Assembly (NCBI GenBank): GCA_002166865.1
Contig: NHTQ01000002.1
Span: 248,001-312,000, forward strand
Reading direction: 5' to 3'
DNA: 64,000 nt
Source: Rhodobacteraceae bacterium WFHF2C18
Lineage (GTDB): Bacteria; Pseudomonadota; Alphaproteobacteria; Rhodobacterales; Rhodobacteraceae
The position numbers and the translations under genes are program-made. Below, piece by piece: positions 29,862-39,646 of this stretch; the first letter of the stretch is position 1, and each line of letters opens with the position of its first letter. The notes below the pieces were generated by a model. It saw nothing but the letters and a program-made list of their open reading frames with translations. It made no database searches and was not told the DNA's origin.

Positions 29862-30786
29862 CGCCACGCTCCTCGGCCGGGGCCCCGGGCACCTCGGGAT
29901 CGGGCCCGCCGGAGGTTTCGGGCAGGCTGGCCGGGGCGATCAGCCGGCCCGGATCGGAAATCCGCTCGTGCCCGTAGTCGCGCAGGACCCGCAGGAACTC
30001 CAGCCTTTCGTAGTCGGCCGCCAGGCGCACCCGCATGCGCCCGCCCGGGTCCTCGGCCACTTGGCCCAGCAGAAGCCCCGGCGGCAGCACGCCCCCGTCG
30101 CCCGATGTCATCACGCGGTCGCCGGGCCGGATCTGGTCCGGCGCCTCGATGAAATCCAGTTGCGGGGCCGGGGTGTTGTCACCGATGACCAGTGCCCGCT
30201 GGCCCGAGGGCTGGACGGTGACCGGCACCCGGCTGGAGGTGTCGGTGAGCAGCAGCACCCGGGCCGTCGTGTCGCCCACCCCCGAGATGCGGCCGACCAG
30301 CCCGAGCCCGTCCATCGCCGCCCAGCCGTCCATGATCCCGTCGCGGGAGCCCACGTTCAGCAGCACCGACTGCCGGAAGGGCGAGCCGCTGTCGGCCAGG
30401 ACCACGCCGGTCACATAGGTCAGCCGGGGATCGAGTTGCACATTGTTGAGATCGCGCAAGCGGGCGTTCTCCTGCTCCAGTTGCAGCGCCGCCTCCTTCC
30501 AGGATTTCATCTGCCGCAGTTCGCGGCGCAGTTCCTGGTTCTGCTGGTAGATCCGGTGATAGCTCTGGAAATCGCGCACGATGTTGACCGCCCCGGTGAC
30601 CGGCGCCATCGCCCAGTCGAAGCTGGGCACCACCCGGTCGACCACCTGCGCGCGGAAACGCTCCACCCGCGGGCTGTCGATCCGCCACACCAGGAAGATG
30701 CCCAGCAGGCAGACCAGCAAGACCCCCAGCAGCAGGCGCTTGAGCGGGGTGGTGTAGTCCTGGTTCTGTGCGCGGTCCTTGGACAA
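29854..30786 (-). CDS. mreC: Rod shape-determining protein MreC
   Basis: A 310-residue bitopic protein with a short cytoplasmic tail and one membrane helix (LLLGVLLVCLLGIFLVW), followed by a coiled coil (QNQELRRELRQMKSWKE and following) and the MreC beta-sandwich repeats (VGSRDGIMDGWAAMDGLGLVG). It organises PBP2/RodA in the periplasm. The C-terminal 30 residues are acidic, proline-rich and probably disordered. The start appears to be TTG at 30786, with AAGGGG about eight bases upstream; I see no ATG or GTG that would keep the membrane helix intact. It lies 32 bases after mreB. Confidence 0.93.
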   Translation of the reverse strand: MSKDRAQNQDYTTPLKRLLLGVLLVCLLGIFLVWRIDSPRVERFRAQVVDRVVPSFDWAMAPVTGAVNIVRDFQSYHRIYQQNQELRRELRQMKSWKEAALQLEQENARLRDLNNVQLDPRLTYVTGVVLADSGSPFRQSVLLNVGSRDGIMDGWAAMDGLGLVGRISGVGDTTARVLLLTDTSSRVPVTVQPSGQRALVIGDNTPAPQLDFIEAPDQIRPGDRVMTSGDGGVLPPGLLLGQVAEDPGGRMRVRLAADYERLEFLRVLRDYGHERISDPGRLIAPASLPETSGGPDPEVPGAPAEERGDG

Positions 30787-30818
30787 GGGCGACCCCTTTT
30801 CACGAAAGGGTGGGCAAC

Positions 30819-32078
<1,260 letters not shown>

Positions 32079-32165
32079 TTCTCGTGGCGCGCTGATTAGA
32101 CGGTTCCGCCCGGCCGCGCAAGGGTAATCTGGACCCTTTTTGGCACCTGCTGTAGAGAGGGGGAC

Positions 32166-32339
32166 ATGACTCGAAAGACCCCCGGAAAAGACGGCGACGG
32201 GCCGGCCGGTAGCCGCGAGGACCGGCTCAAGGCCGCGCTCAAGGCCAACCTCGCGCGGCGCAAGGCACAAACCCGCGCGCGCCAACAGCAAAAGCCGGGC
32301 GGGACGGCAGGCAACACGCAGGACAAGGACGACACCTGA
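32166..32339 (+). CDS. Small basic hypothetical protein (57 aa)
   Basis: A 57-residue open frame, MTRKTPGKDG to QDKDDT, ending in TGA exactly one base before the murA ATG. It is strongly charged. The centre (EDRLKAALKANLARRKAQTRARQQQ) looks like a single amphipathic, arginine/alanine-rich helix with disordered ends. There is no signal peptide, membrane segment or cysteine. A G-rich stretch precedes the ATG. The zero-gap junction implies translational coupling with murA. I recall small proteins at this position in related genomes but cannot name a family. Confidence 0.65.
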   Translation: MTRKTPGKDGDGPAGSREDRLKAALKANLARRKAQTRARQQQKPGGTAGNTQDKDDT

Positions 32340-33608
32340 ATGGATTCGATCATCGTCACGGGCAACGGGCCCCTGAACGGGCAGATCCCGATTGCCGGGG
32401 CCAAGAACGCCTGCCTGACCCTCATGCCGGCGACCCTGCTGAGCGAGGAACCGCTGACGCTGACCAATGCGCCACGGCTGAGCGACATCCGCACCATGTC
32501 GGCACTTCTGCAGTCGCTGGGGGCGGAGGTCTCGCAGCTTCAGGACGGCAAGGTGCTGGCGATGTCCAGCCACGCGCTGGACAACCACCGCGCCGAGTAC
32601 GACATCGTGCGCAAGATGCGCGCCTCGATCCTGGTGCTGGGGCCAATGCTGGCGCGCGACGGGCACGCCGTCGTGTCCCTGCCCGGCGGTTGCGCCATCG
32701 GTGCGCGGCCCGTGGACATGCACCTGCGCGCCCTGGAACAACTGGGCGCCGAGATGGATCTGCGCGACGGCTACGTGCACGCCCGCGCGCCGAAGGGGCT
32801 GAAGGGCGCGACGGTGGAATTCCCCTTCGCGTCGGTCGGCGCCACCGAGAACCTGCTGATGGCCGCGACGCTGGCGCGCGGGACGACGCAACTGAAAAAT
32901 GCCGCGCGCGAGCCCGAGATCGTCGACCTGGCCCGCTGCCTGGAGCGCATGGGCGCGCAGATCCAGGGTGCCGGGACCGACACGATCACCGTTCAGGGGG
33001 TGGACCGGCTGGGCGGGGCCACGCACCCGGTGGTCGCCGACCGGATCGAGCTGGGCACCTACATGCTGGCCCCTGCGGTCTGCGGCGGCGAGGTCGAATG
33101 CCTTGGCGGCAACCTGGAGCTGGTGGGCACCTTCGTCGACAAGCTCCAGGAGGCCGGGGTCGAGGTCAGCCAGACCCAGGCCGGCGTGAAGGTGGCGCGC
33201 CGCAACGGCCGGGTGCGCGCGGTGGATGTCACGACCGCCCCGTTTCCCGGTTTCCCCACCGACCTCCAGGCACAGATGATGGCGCTCATGTGCACCGCCG
33301 AGGGCACCAGCGTTCTGGAGGAACGCATCTTCGAGAACCGTTTCATGCATGCCCCGGAACTCATGCGCATGGGCGCGCGTATTGACGTGCAGGGCGGTGT
33401 CGCAACGGTGACGGGGGTCGAGCGCCTGAAGGGCGCGCCCGTCATGGCCACCGACCTGCGCGCCAGCATCTCGCTCATCCTGGCCGGGCTGGCGGCCGAG
33501 GGCGAAACCATCGTCAACCGCGTCTACCACCTGGACCGCGGATACGAGCGGGTCGAGGAGAAACTGAGCGGCGTGGGTGCGAAGATCGAGAGGGTGAACG
33601 AACAGTGA
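32340..33608 (+). CDS. murA: UDP-N-acetylglucosamine 1-carboxyvinyltransferase
   Basis: A 422-residue enzyme that transfers enolpyruvate from PEP to UDP-GlcNAc, the first committed step of peptidoglycan synthesis and the target of fosfomycin. K22/N23 lie in AGAKNA, and the catalytic cysteine C118 is in [10 protein letters not shown], so the protein is of the fosfomycin-sensitive cysteine type. The late motif [13 protein letters not shown] is also present. Length and the inside-out alpha/beta barrel repeats fit the family. It follows the 57-residue gene without spacing, and the DUF2948 gene starts inside its stop codon. Confidence 0.97.
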   Translation: MDSIIVTGNGPLNGQIPIAGAKNACLTLMPATLLSEEPLTLTNAPRLSDIRTMSALLQSLGAEVSQLQDGKVLAMSSHALDNHRAEYDIVRKMRASILVLGPMLARDGHAVVSLPGGCAIGARPVDMHLRALEQLGAEMDLRDGYVHARAPKGLKGATVEFPFASVGATENLLMAATLARGTTQLKNAAREPEIVDLARCLERMGAQIQGAGTDTITVQGVDRLGGATHPVVADRIELGTYMLAPAVCGGEVECLGGNLELVGTFVDKLQEAGVEVSQTQAGVKVARRNGRVRAVDVTTAPFPGFPTDLQAQMMALMCTAEGTSVLEERIFENRFMHAPELMRMGARIDVQGGVATVTGVERLKGAPVMATDLRASISLILAGLAAEGETIVNRVYHLDRGYERVEEKLSGVGAKIERVNEQ

Positions 33609-34075
33609 CCGAGGACGCACGCTTCGAGGAAGGCCGCGAGGCGCCGCTGAACCTGGTGGCCATGGACGCGGAGGACCTTCAGATCGTCTCGACGCTGGTG
33701 CAGGACGCCGTTTTCCCCGTCACCGAGATGACCTGGCAGGCCCGGACGCACCGCTTCGCGGCTCTGCTCAACCGTTTCCGGTGGGAGGATCCGGGCCGCG
33801 CCCGACACCCGGCCGAGCGGGTCCGCTCGCTGCTGGTCGTGGGCAACGTGCTGGGCGTGGCCAGCCAGGGCATCGACCGCGCGGATCGCGACACGATCCT
33901 GTCGCTGCTGGAGGTTTCCTTCGAACCGGGGCCGGAGACCACCGGCCATCTGTTCCTGACGCTTGCGGGCGACGGCGCGATCCGGCTTGAGGTCGAGGCG
34001 CTTGAGGTGATGCTGCGCGACGTCACGCGCCCCTACCGGGCGCCTTCGGGAAAGGTCCCCGACCACGGCGCGTGA
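33605..34075 (+). CDS. DUF2948 family protein
   Basis: A 156-residue cytoplasmic protein starting at a GTG that overlaps the murA stop by four bases. The sequence ([23 protein letters not shown] at the front, then [13 protein letters not shown], and the end [12 protein letters not shown]) matches the alphaproteobacterial DUF2948 family, which I recall next to murA and hisD in Rhodobacterales. There are no known catalytic motifs, no signal peptide and no membrane helix. Position and conservation point to a housekeeping role, but function is unknown. Confidence 0.85.
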   Translation: MTEDARFEEGREAPLNLVAMDAEDLQIVSTLVQDAVFPVTEMTWQARTHRFAALLNRFRWEDPGRARHPAERVRSLLVVGNVLGVASQGIDRADRDTILSLLEVSFEPGPETTGHLFLTLAGDGAIRLEVEALEVMLRDVTRPYRAPSGKVPDHGA

Positions 34076-34138
34076 CGCCCTTGCGCGCCCCCCGGTGTTG
34101 CCGAGCGGGCGCCCCGGTGCACGGGGGCGACGCTTGTG

Positions 34139-34537
34139 CTACTCCTGCAGCGATTCCAGGTACAGCGCCAACGACAGGATCCGGCCCCGGATCACGGTTT
34201 CCGATCCGAACTCGCCGTATTTCTCGGCATCGGGGACAAGCCGCTTGCCCCAGACAGGCATCGGGTAGCCGTGCCCCTTGATTCCCTGACGTCCGTCGAT
34301 CGTCTGGATCACGCGCAACATCGGGAACTCGCCGTCGTTGTTCACCGACAGGGTGGTCAGGTCGGGAACGGGGACGGTCATCAGTTCCGCGAGAGGGCCG
34401 TTCCCCTTGGCGTCTTCTCCGTGGCATGAGGCGCAGGCACTGATGTATTCCGCCTTTCCCAGTTCATCGGCGGCGGCGGGGGCGGCCAGCAGCAGGCCGG
34501 CCAGCAGGCTTGTGACGATTTTCTTTGTGCTGTTCAT
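34139..34537 (-). CDS. Small periplasmic c-type cytochrome
   Basis: A 132-residue monohaem cytochrome c. A signal peptide (KKIVTSLLAGLLLAAPAAA) precedes the haem-binding motif C35-A-S-C38-H39. M93 in GYPMPVWG is the likely second axial ligand. The motif YISACASCHGEDAKGNGP is typical of cytochromes that act as small electron carriers or as detached oxidase/dehydrogenase partners. It is antisense to its neighbours and separates DUF2948 from hisD, genes I would expect to be adjacent. This suggests an insertion of this single gene. Its redox partner is not visible. Confidence 0.88.
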   Translation of the reverse strand: MNSTKKIVTSLLAGLLLAAPAAADELGKAEYISACASCHGEDAKGNGPLAELMTVPVPDLTTLSVNNDGEFPMLRVIQTIDGRQGIKGHGYPMPVWGKRLVPDAEKYGEFGSETVIRGRILSLALYLESLQE

Positions 34538-34735
34538 TGGGCTCTCCTTTAATCACATCGCGGCGCGGAGGCACCGCCTGGAGCATCGCGCCCCATGACC
34601 GGATTGTCGGCCGGGCGGGGCCGCTTATCATTGACGCCTGTCATCGAGTGGCCGATTGTCTCCCGCCGCCGGGCCGGCGCGGGTTGAGGCCGGGGGCGCT
34701 TCGGTCTATGGCAAACCAAAGCAAGGAGACGCGCG

Positions 34736-36037
34736 ATGCCCGCCATTCTCGACGCCGCCGCACCGGATTTCGAAGAGCGTTTCGCCGCGCTGCTGACCGC
34801 CAAGCGCGAGGAGGCGCCGGATGTCGAGACGGCCGTGTCCGACATCATCGCACAGGTGCGCGCCCGCGGCGACGCCGCGCTGATCGAACTGACCGAGCGG
34901 TTCGACCGTGTCAGCCTCACGCCCGAGACGCTGCGCATTTCCCGCGACGAGGTGGACAGCCTGATCGCCGAGGTGCCCCTGCACGAGCGCGAGGCGCTGC
35001 AGATCGCCGCCGACCGCATCCGCGCCTACCACGAGAAGCAGCTGCCGCCCGATGAAAGCTGGACGGACGCCGCGGGCGCCACGCTCGGCTGGCGGTGGAG
35101 CCCGGTCGCCGCGGCGGGGCTCTACGTGCCGGGGGGGCTGGCCTCCTATCCCTCCTCGGTGCTGATGAACGCCGTGCCCGCCAAGGTGGCCGGCGTGCCG
35201 CGCCTGGCGATCACGGTGCCCACGCCCGAGGGGCGGGCCAACCCGCTGGTCCTGCTGGCGGCCCGGCTGGCAGGGGTGGACGAGATCTACCGCGTGGGCG
35301 GCGCGCAGGCCGTCGCCGCGCTGGCCTACGGTACCGAAAGCATCGCGGCGGTGGACAAGATCACCGGCCCCGGCAACGCCTACGTGGCCGCGGCCAAGCG
35401 GCGGGTCTTCGGACGGGTGGGGATCGACATGATCGCCGGCCCCTCCGAGATCCTGGTGATCGCCGACGCGGACAACGATCCGGAATGGATCGCGCTGGAC
35501 ATGCTCAGCCAGGCCGAGCACGACGAAAGCGCGCAGGCGATCCTGATTACCGACGACCGGGCGATGGCCCGCGCGGTCGAGGCCGCCATCGCGCGCAACC
35601 TGGAGACCCTGCAGCGCCGCGAGATCGCGGGGGCGAGCTGGCGCGACTTCGGCGCGATCATAACCGTGCCCGACCTGGACCGCGCCGCCGTGCTGGCGGA
35701 CCGGATCGCGCCCGAGCACCTGGAGCTCTGCGTGGCCGACCCCGAGGCCCTGGCCGACCGGATCACCCACGCGGGCGCGATCTTCCTCGGGGCATGGACG
35801 CCCGAGGCGATCGGCGACTACGTGGGCGGGCCCAACCATGTGCTTCCCACGGCCCGCTCGGCGCGGTTCTCCTCCGGTCTGTCCGTGCTGGATTTCCTCA
35901 AGCGGACCACCCTGGCCCGGATGACCCCGGCGGCGCTGCGCGCCGTCGGCCCCTCGGCCGAGACGCTGGCCCTGTCCGAAAGCCTGGAGGCGCACGCCCT
36001 GTCGGTGACCGCGCGCCTGAACCACTTGAACGAGTAG
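34736..36037 (+). CDS. hisD: Histidinol dehydrogenase
   Basis: A 433-residue zinc enzyme performing the last two oxidations of histidine synthesis (histidinol to histidine). Family segments include YVPGGLASYPSSVLMNAVPA, GGAQAVAALAYGT, KITGPGN, AGPSEI and the metal-binding QAEHDE, with PEHLEL and GPNHVLPT near the end. AAGGAG lies eight bases before the ATG. It is followed after four bases by the UPF0262 gene, a pairing I recall as standard in Rhodobacterales. Confidence 0.97.
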   Translation: MPAILDAAAPDFEERFAALLTAKREEAPDVETAVSDIIAQVRARGDAALIELTERFDRVSLTPETLRISRDEVDSLIAEVPLHEREALQIAADRIRAYHEKQLPPDESWTDAAGATLGWRWSPVAAAGLYVPGGLASYPSSVLMNAVPAKVAGVPRLAITVPTPEGRANPLVLLAARLAGVDEIYRVGGAQAVAALAYGTESIAAVDKITGPGNAYVAAAKRRVFGRVGIDMIAGPSEILVIADADNDPEWIALDMLSQAEHDESAQAILITDDRAMARAVEAAIARNLETLQRREIAGASWRDFGAIITVPDLDRAAVLADRIAPEHLELCVADPEALADRITHAGAIFLGAWTPEAIGDYVGGPNHVLPTARSARFSSGLSVLDFLKRTTLARMTPAALRAVGPSAETLALSESLEAHALSVTARLNHLNE

Positions 36038-36041
36038 CCCG

Positions 36042-36521
36042 ATGTCGCGCATCAGCCATATCGAACTGGACGACGCCAACCTGCCGCCGCCCACGCCGGA
36101 GATCGAACAGGAGCGCAAGGTCGCCATGTTCGACCTGATCGAGGAAAACAGTTTCTCGCTGCCCCGGCGCGACGACCGGCAGGTGCCCGAGGGGCCCTAC
36201 CGCGTGGCCCTGTCGATCCGCGAGAAGCGGCTGGTCTTCGACGTGCGCACAGAGGACGGCGATCCGGCCGCCGAGTTCCACCTGTCGCTGTCGCCCTTCC
36301 GGCAGGTGGTCAAGGATTACTGGCAGATCTGCGAAAGCTACTTCGATGCCGTCAAGAACCTGCCGCCCAGCCAGATCGAGACCATCGACATGGCCCGCCG
36401 CGGCATCCACAACGAGGGCGCCCGGATCCTGGAGGAACGTCTTCAGGGCAAGGCCGATGTGGACAGCGATACCGCCCGCCGGCTTTTCACGTTGATATGT
36501 GTGCTGCATTTCGGGGGCTGA
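36042..36521 (+). CDS. UPF0262 family protein
   Basis: A 159-residue protein of the UPF0262 family, found essentially in alphaproteobacteria beside hisD. Conserved segments visible are EQERKVAMFDLIEENSF, GPYRVALSIREKRLVFD and the end DTARRLFTLICVLH. No signal peptide or membrane helix is seen. The function is unknown; persistent linkage with hisD and a phosphatase-like gene is the main clue. It starts four bases after hisD, and the next gene begins five bases after it. Confidence 0.9.
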   Translation: MSRISHIELDDANLPPPTPEIEQERKVAMFDLIEENSFSLPRRDDRQVPEGPYRVALSIREKRLVFDVRTEDGDPAAEFHLSLSPFRQVVKDYWQICESYFDAVKNLPPSQIETIDMARRGIHNEGARILEERLQGKADVDSDTARRLFTLICVLHFGG

Positions 36522-36526
36522 CGGCG

Positions 36527-36985
36527 ATGGCAGCGGAACCTCCCCAATCGGTCCTGTTCTGCTGCGATCACAACTCGGCCCGCTCGCCGATGGCCGAAGG
36601 CATCATGAAGAAATTCTATGGCGCGCGCACCTATGTCCAGTCCGCCGGCGTCCGAAGCGAGCGCGACATCGACGGCTTCTCGGTGGCGGTGTGCCGCGAG
36701 ATCGGCGTGGAACTGGACCGGCACCGCACCCGCAGCTTCGACGAGATGGAACAATGGGGCGACGATCTGTCCTCCTTCGACCTGATCGTGGCGCTGAGCC
36801 CGGCCAGCCAGCGCCGGGCGTTGGAGCTGACGCGGGTGTTCCACCTCGACGTGCTCTACTGGCCGATCATGGACCCAAGCGGGCTGGGCGAGACCCGCGA
36901 GGACAAGCTCAAGGCCTATCGCCAGAGCCGGGACCAGATCATCGCGCACATGATCGCGACCTGGGGCGAACCGGAAGAGGCGTGA
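36527..36985 (+). CDS. Low molecular weight phosphatase family protein
   Basis: A 152-residue protein of the LMW tyrosine phosphatase/arsenate reductase fold. The P-loop is C13-D-H-N-S-A-R19-S, fitting C-x5-R-S, and the general acid is probably the aspartate of MDPSG. The P-loop differs from the usual CxGNxCRSP of true LMW-PTPs and has no second cysteine as in thioredoxin-type ArsC. Phosphatase activity is therefore likely, but the substrate is unclear. I chose the ATG at 36527; an upstream start would overlap UPF0262. It belongs to the hisD-UPF0262 run. Confidence 0.88.
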   Translation: MAAEPPQSVLFCCDHNSARSPMAEGIMKKFYGARTYVQSAGVRSERDIDGFSVAVCREIGVELDRHRTRSFDEMEQWGDDLSSFDLIVALSPASQRRALELTRVFHLDVLYWPIMDPSGLGETREDKLKAYRQSRDQIIAHMIATWGEPEEA

Positions 36986-37022
36986 CAGCCCCACGGGGCC
37001 ACGGCAGGACAGGAGGAACGGC

Positions 37023-37607
37023 ATGGTGCGTGTGGAACGGCTGACCGGGGCGGCGCTGGCGGATGCGCTGGACGATGTGGCGCGGCTCAGGATCACGGTG
37101 TTCAGGGACTGGCCCTATCTTTACGACGGGGACGCGGCCTATGAACGGGAATACCTTCAGCCCTACCGCGACAGCGCGGAGGCGATCGTCGTCGGCGCCT
37201 TCGACGGCGACCGGCTGGTCGGGGCGGCGACCGGCACGCCGATGGCGCATCATGCCGCGGACTTCGCGGCGGCCCTGGCCGGGCAGGGCGTCCCGCTTGA
37301 GCAGATCTTCTACTGCGCCGAAAGCGTGCTGCTGCCGGAATACCGCGGGCACGGTCTGGGCCACGCCTTTTTCGACGCGCGGGAGGCTCACGCGCGGGAC
37401 CTGGGCCACGCCTATTCGGCCTTTTGCGGCGTCGTCCGGCCCGACGACCACCCGCTGAAGCCGGCGGGTTACCGCCCGCTCGATGCCTTCTGGCGCAAGC
37501 GCGGCTATGCGCCCCTGCCGGGTGCGGTGGCACATTTCGGCTGGAAGGACATCGACCAGGCCGAGGAAACCCAGCACCCGTTGCAATTCTGGATGCGCCG
37601 GCTGTAG
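37023..37607 (+). CDS. GNAT family N-acetyltransferase
   Basis: A 194-residue single-domain acetyltransferase of the GNAT fold. The beta-bulge and CoA-binding segment ESVLLPEYRGHGLGHAFFD includes the R/Q-x-x-G-x-G/A motif as RGHGLG. The strands before (AIVVGAFDGDRLVGAATG) and the C-terminal PLQFWMRRL fit the family. AGGAGG precedes the ATG. The acceptor could be a small amine or a protein. It begins a variable segment after the conserved hisD block and converges with the next gene. Confidence 0.85.
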   Translation: MVRVERLTGAALADALDDVARLRITVFRDWPYLYDGDAAYEREYLQPYRDSAEAIVVGAFDGDRLVGAATGTPMAHHAADFAAALAGQGVPLEQIFYCAESVLLPEYRGHGLGHAFFDAREAHARDLGHAYSAFCGVVRPDDHPLKPAGYRPLDAFWRKRGYAPLPGAVAHFGWKDIDQAEETQHPLQFWMRRL

Positions 37608-37621
37608 CGGGCGCCGGCGCT

Positions 37622-38404
37622 TCAGTGCTCCCGCAGAAGCCGGCCCATGCCGTCCAGCCGGTCGTTGACGCCGGCCAGCCGCAGGCATTCCCAGAGCATC
37701 GCCTGATTGGAGCACACCACCGGCTTGCCCAGTGAGCGCTCGATGGCCTCCACCACCTCAAGCGTGCGCAGCGCGCCGCAACTGATCAGCACCGCCTCGG
37801 CGTCGGGGCGATCGATGGCATGGGCGAACTCGTAAAGGTAATCCGGCGCGACGCGACACATCTCGGTGTCGTAGCTGAGGCCCAGCCCGTGCGTCTCCAG
37901 CACGTCGAAGCCCGCCGCCTGCAGGAACCGGGCCACGTTGTCGTTGAGTTCCGGCAGATAGGGCGACCCCAGCACGATCCGGCGCACCCCGACGGCGGCC
38001 AGCCCGCGGCGCACCGCCCCCGCCAGCGTGGTAGTGCGGGCGCCGGGCGCGCCCTTGGCCATCTCGGCGCAGGCCACCTGCTCGCCCACGGCGACGGTAC
38101 CTGAGGTGCAGGCGAAACTGACCACATCCAGCCCGTCGTCGGGCAGCAACCGCCCTGCCGCCCCGGCCAGCGAATGGCGAACCTGTGACAGGCTCTCGCT
38201 GGAGATCTCGCGCGGCATCTCCGCGCGGGAAAAATAGGCCCCGACGCCGGCGGGGACGTGGCGCATGATCTCGTGTTCGACGGTCTGTTCGTTGGGGATG
38301 AGAATGAACCCGATCCGCGCGCGCGCATTGCAGCCCTCGTCGAAGCGCACGGTGTCGAGGATCGCGCGCCGGTCGGCGCCGGTCATGTCGCGGGGCTTGT
38401 CCAT
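37622..38404 (-). CDS. Maleate isomerase / Asp-Glu racemase superfamily protein
   Basis: A 260-residue member of the maleate cis-trans isomerase and arylmalonate decarboxylase branch of the Asp/Glu racemase superfamily. The fold carries two cysteine-centred half-sites: FACTSGT near residue 95 and ISCGALRT near the C-terminus, followed by the SNQAMLWECLRLAG segment typical of this branch. I chose the ATG at 38404, preceded by AGGA. Members isomerise maleate, decarboxylate arylmalonates or take part in ectoine/nicotinate-type degradation (EutA-like). No such cluster is visible here, so the substrate is open. Confidence 0.8.
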   Translation of the reverse strand: MDKPRDMTGADRRAILDTVRFDEGCNARARIGFILIPNEQTVEHEIMRHVPAGVGAYFSRAEMPREISSESLSQVRHSLAGAAGRLLPDDGLDVVSFACTSGTVAVGEQVACAEMAKGAPGARTTTLAGAVRRGLAAVGVRRIVLGSPYLPELNDNVARFLQAAGFDVLETHGLGLSYDTEMCRVAPDYLYEFAHAIDRPDAEAVLISCGALRTLEVVEAIERSLGKPVVCSNQAMLWECLRLAGVNDRLDGMGRLLREH

Positions 38405-38624
38405 CGGGGTCCTTTCCTGCACTGGCCGCAATATTATCGTCCGCGCCCGGACGTGGCAATTGGCGCGGGTGCAGGGGCGGCTTGCCCGACCGTCGCGCCG
38501 GTATCCGGGGACCCGCAGCAAGTTCGACACGATTGTCTGACGGAATGTCGCAGAGCGCTGGCCGGGCGCGGGTTTTTCTGCTACCTGCGATTGCGCGGGG
38601 GCGGAAACAAGGGAATTCGATTCT

Positions 38625-39560
38625 ATGAGTCGCCTCATCGCAGTCGCGCTGTGCGCGTTTGTCTGTCTTGTGATGGTCGCTGCCGCGGGCGCGCGGGCCG
38701 AGGGCAGGCAGTTCCTGGGGTACGGTCGCCTGGTCACCAACGATGTTTTCGGGGATACCCATGACCGCTGGCGCAGCGGGTCCATCGCCTCCAGCCGTGT
38801 CTGGGGGGCGGAGTGGGCCGGGCAGGCGCCGGATCGTCTCGGCCAGTTGCTGGAATTCCGCGTCAACGCCGAGATCATCACGCCCGAGAACATCAACGGC
38901 GCGCGTCCCGGCGACCGGCCCTTCGCCGGGGTTCTGTCCTTCGGGCTGCACAGCCATTTCAGCGCCGGGCGCACGCAGATGGCGCTCGGGGCCGATCTTG
39001 TGGCGACGGGGCCGCAGACGCAGCTGGACCATGTCCAGCAGGCAATCCACGACCTTCTGGGGGGCGACGGCCCCTCGACCCGGACCCGCGCGGCCCAGAT
39101 CGGCGACGACGTGACGCCGACGGCGGTTTTCGAGGCGGGCCGCCCGCTTGCCCTCGGCTCCGGCGGCAAGGCGCGGCTAAGGCCTTTCGTGGAGGGCCGC
39201 TGGGGCATCGAGACGCTGGTACGGGCCGGGGCCGACCTGACCATCGGCCCGGTGGGGCAGGGCGGCCTGATGGCACGCGCACCGGTGACGGGCCACCGCT
39301 ATCGGGTCATCGAGAGACCGTTCGCGGGGGCCTCTTTCGTCCTTGGCGCCGATGTGGCCCATGTCGCGGAAAGCGAACTCTTGCCCGAAAGCCGGGGCTT
39401 TGCCCTGACCGACACCCGCAACCGGGTGCGCGCCGGGGTTCACTGGCAGGGCCAAAAGGGCGGCAGCCTGTTCTACGGGGTGACCTGGCTGGACAAGGAA
39501 TTCCGCAACCAGCGCGAAAGCCAGGTCGTGGGCTCCATCCGGCTGAACCTGGAGTTCTGA
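38625..39560 (+). CDS. LpxR-like lipid A 3'-O-deacylase family outer-membrane protein
   Basis: A 311-residue outer-membrane beta-barrel protein. A signal peptide (to about ARAEG at 23-27) is followed by the LpxR hallmark: GYGRLVTND (N39, D40) and then DRWRSGS. RPFAGVLSFG matches the R-P-Y-A-G block of the family. The chain ends LNLEF with a terminal phenylalanine, the usual barrel assembly signal. In Salmonella and Helicobacter, LpxR removes the 3'-acyloxyacyl group of lipid A with calcium, softening TLR4 recognition. Here it lies two genes from a PagL-like barrel, so the strain may edit lipid A in more than one way. Confidence 0.85.
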   Translation: MSRLIAVALCAFVCLVMVAAAGARAEGRQFLGYGRLVTNDVFGDTHDRWRSGSIASSRVWGAEWAGQAPDRLGQLLEFRVNAEIITPENINGARPGDRPFAGVLSFGLHSHFSAGRTQMALGADLVATGPQTQLDHVQQAIHDLLGGDGPSTRTRAAQIGDDVTPTAVFEAGRPLALGSGGKARLRPFVEGRWGIETLVRAGADLTIGPVGQGGLMARAPVTGHRYRVIERPFAGASFVLGADVAHVAESELLPESRGFALTDTRNRVRAGVHWQGQKGGSLFYGVTWLDKEFRNQRESQVVGSIRLNLEF

Positions 39561-39646
39561 AAGGCTCCTCAATCAAGGACTTTGCATGTCAAGTCCGGTC
39601 TGATACCTTTTGTGCATAAAAAAGAGCAGAAGGCAGGCATACAGGC

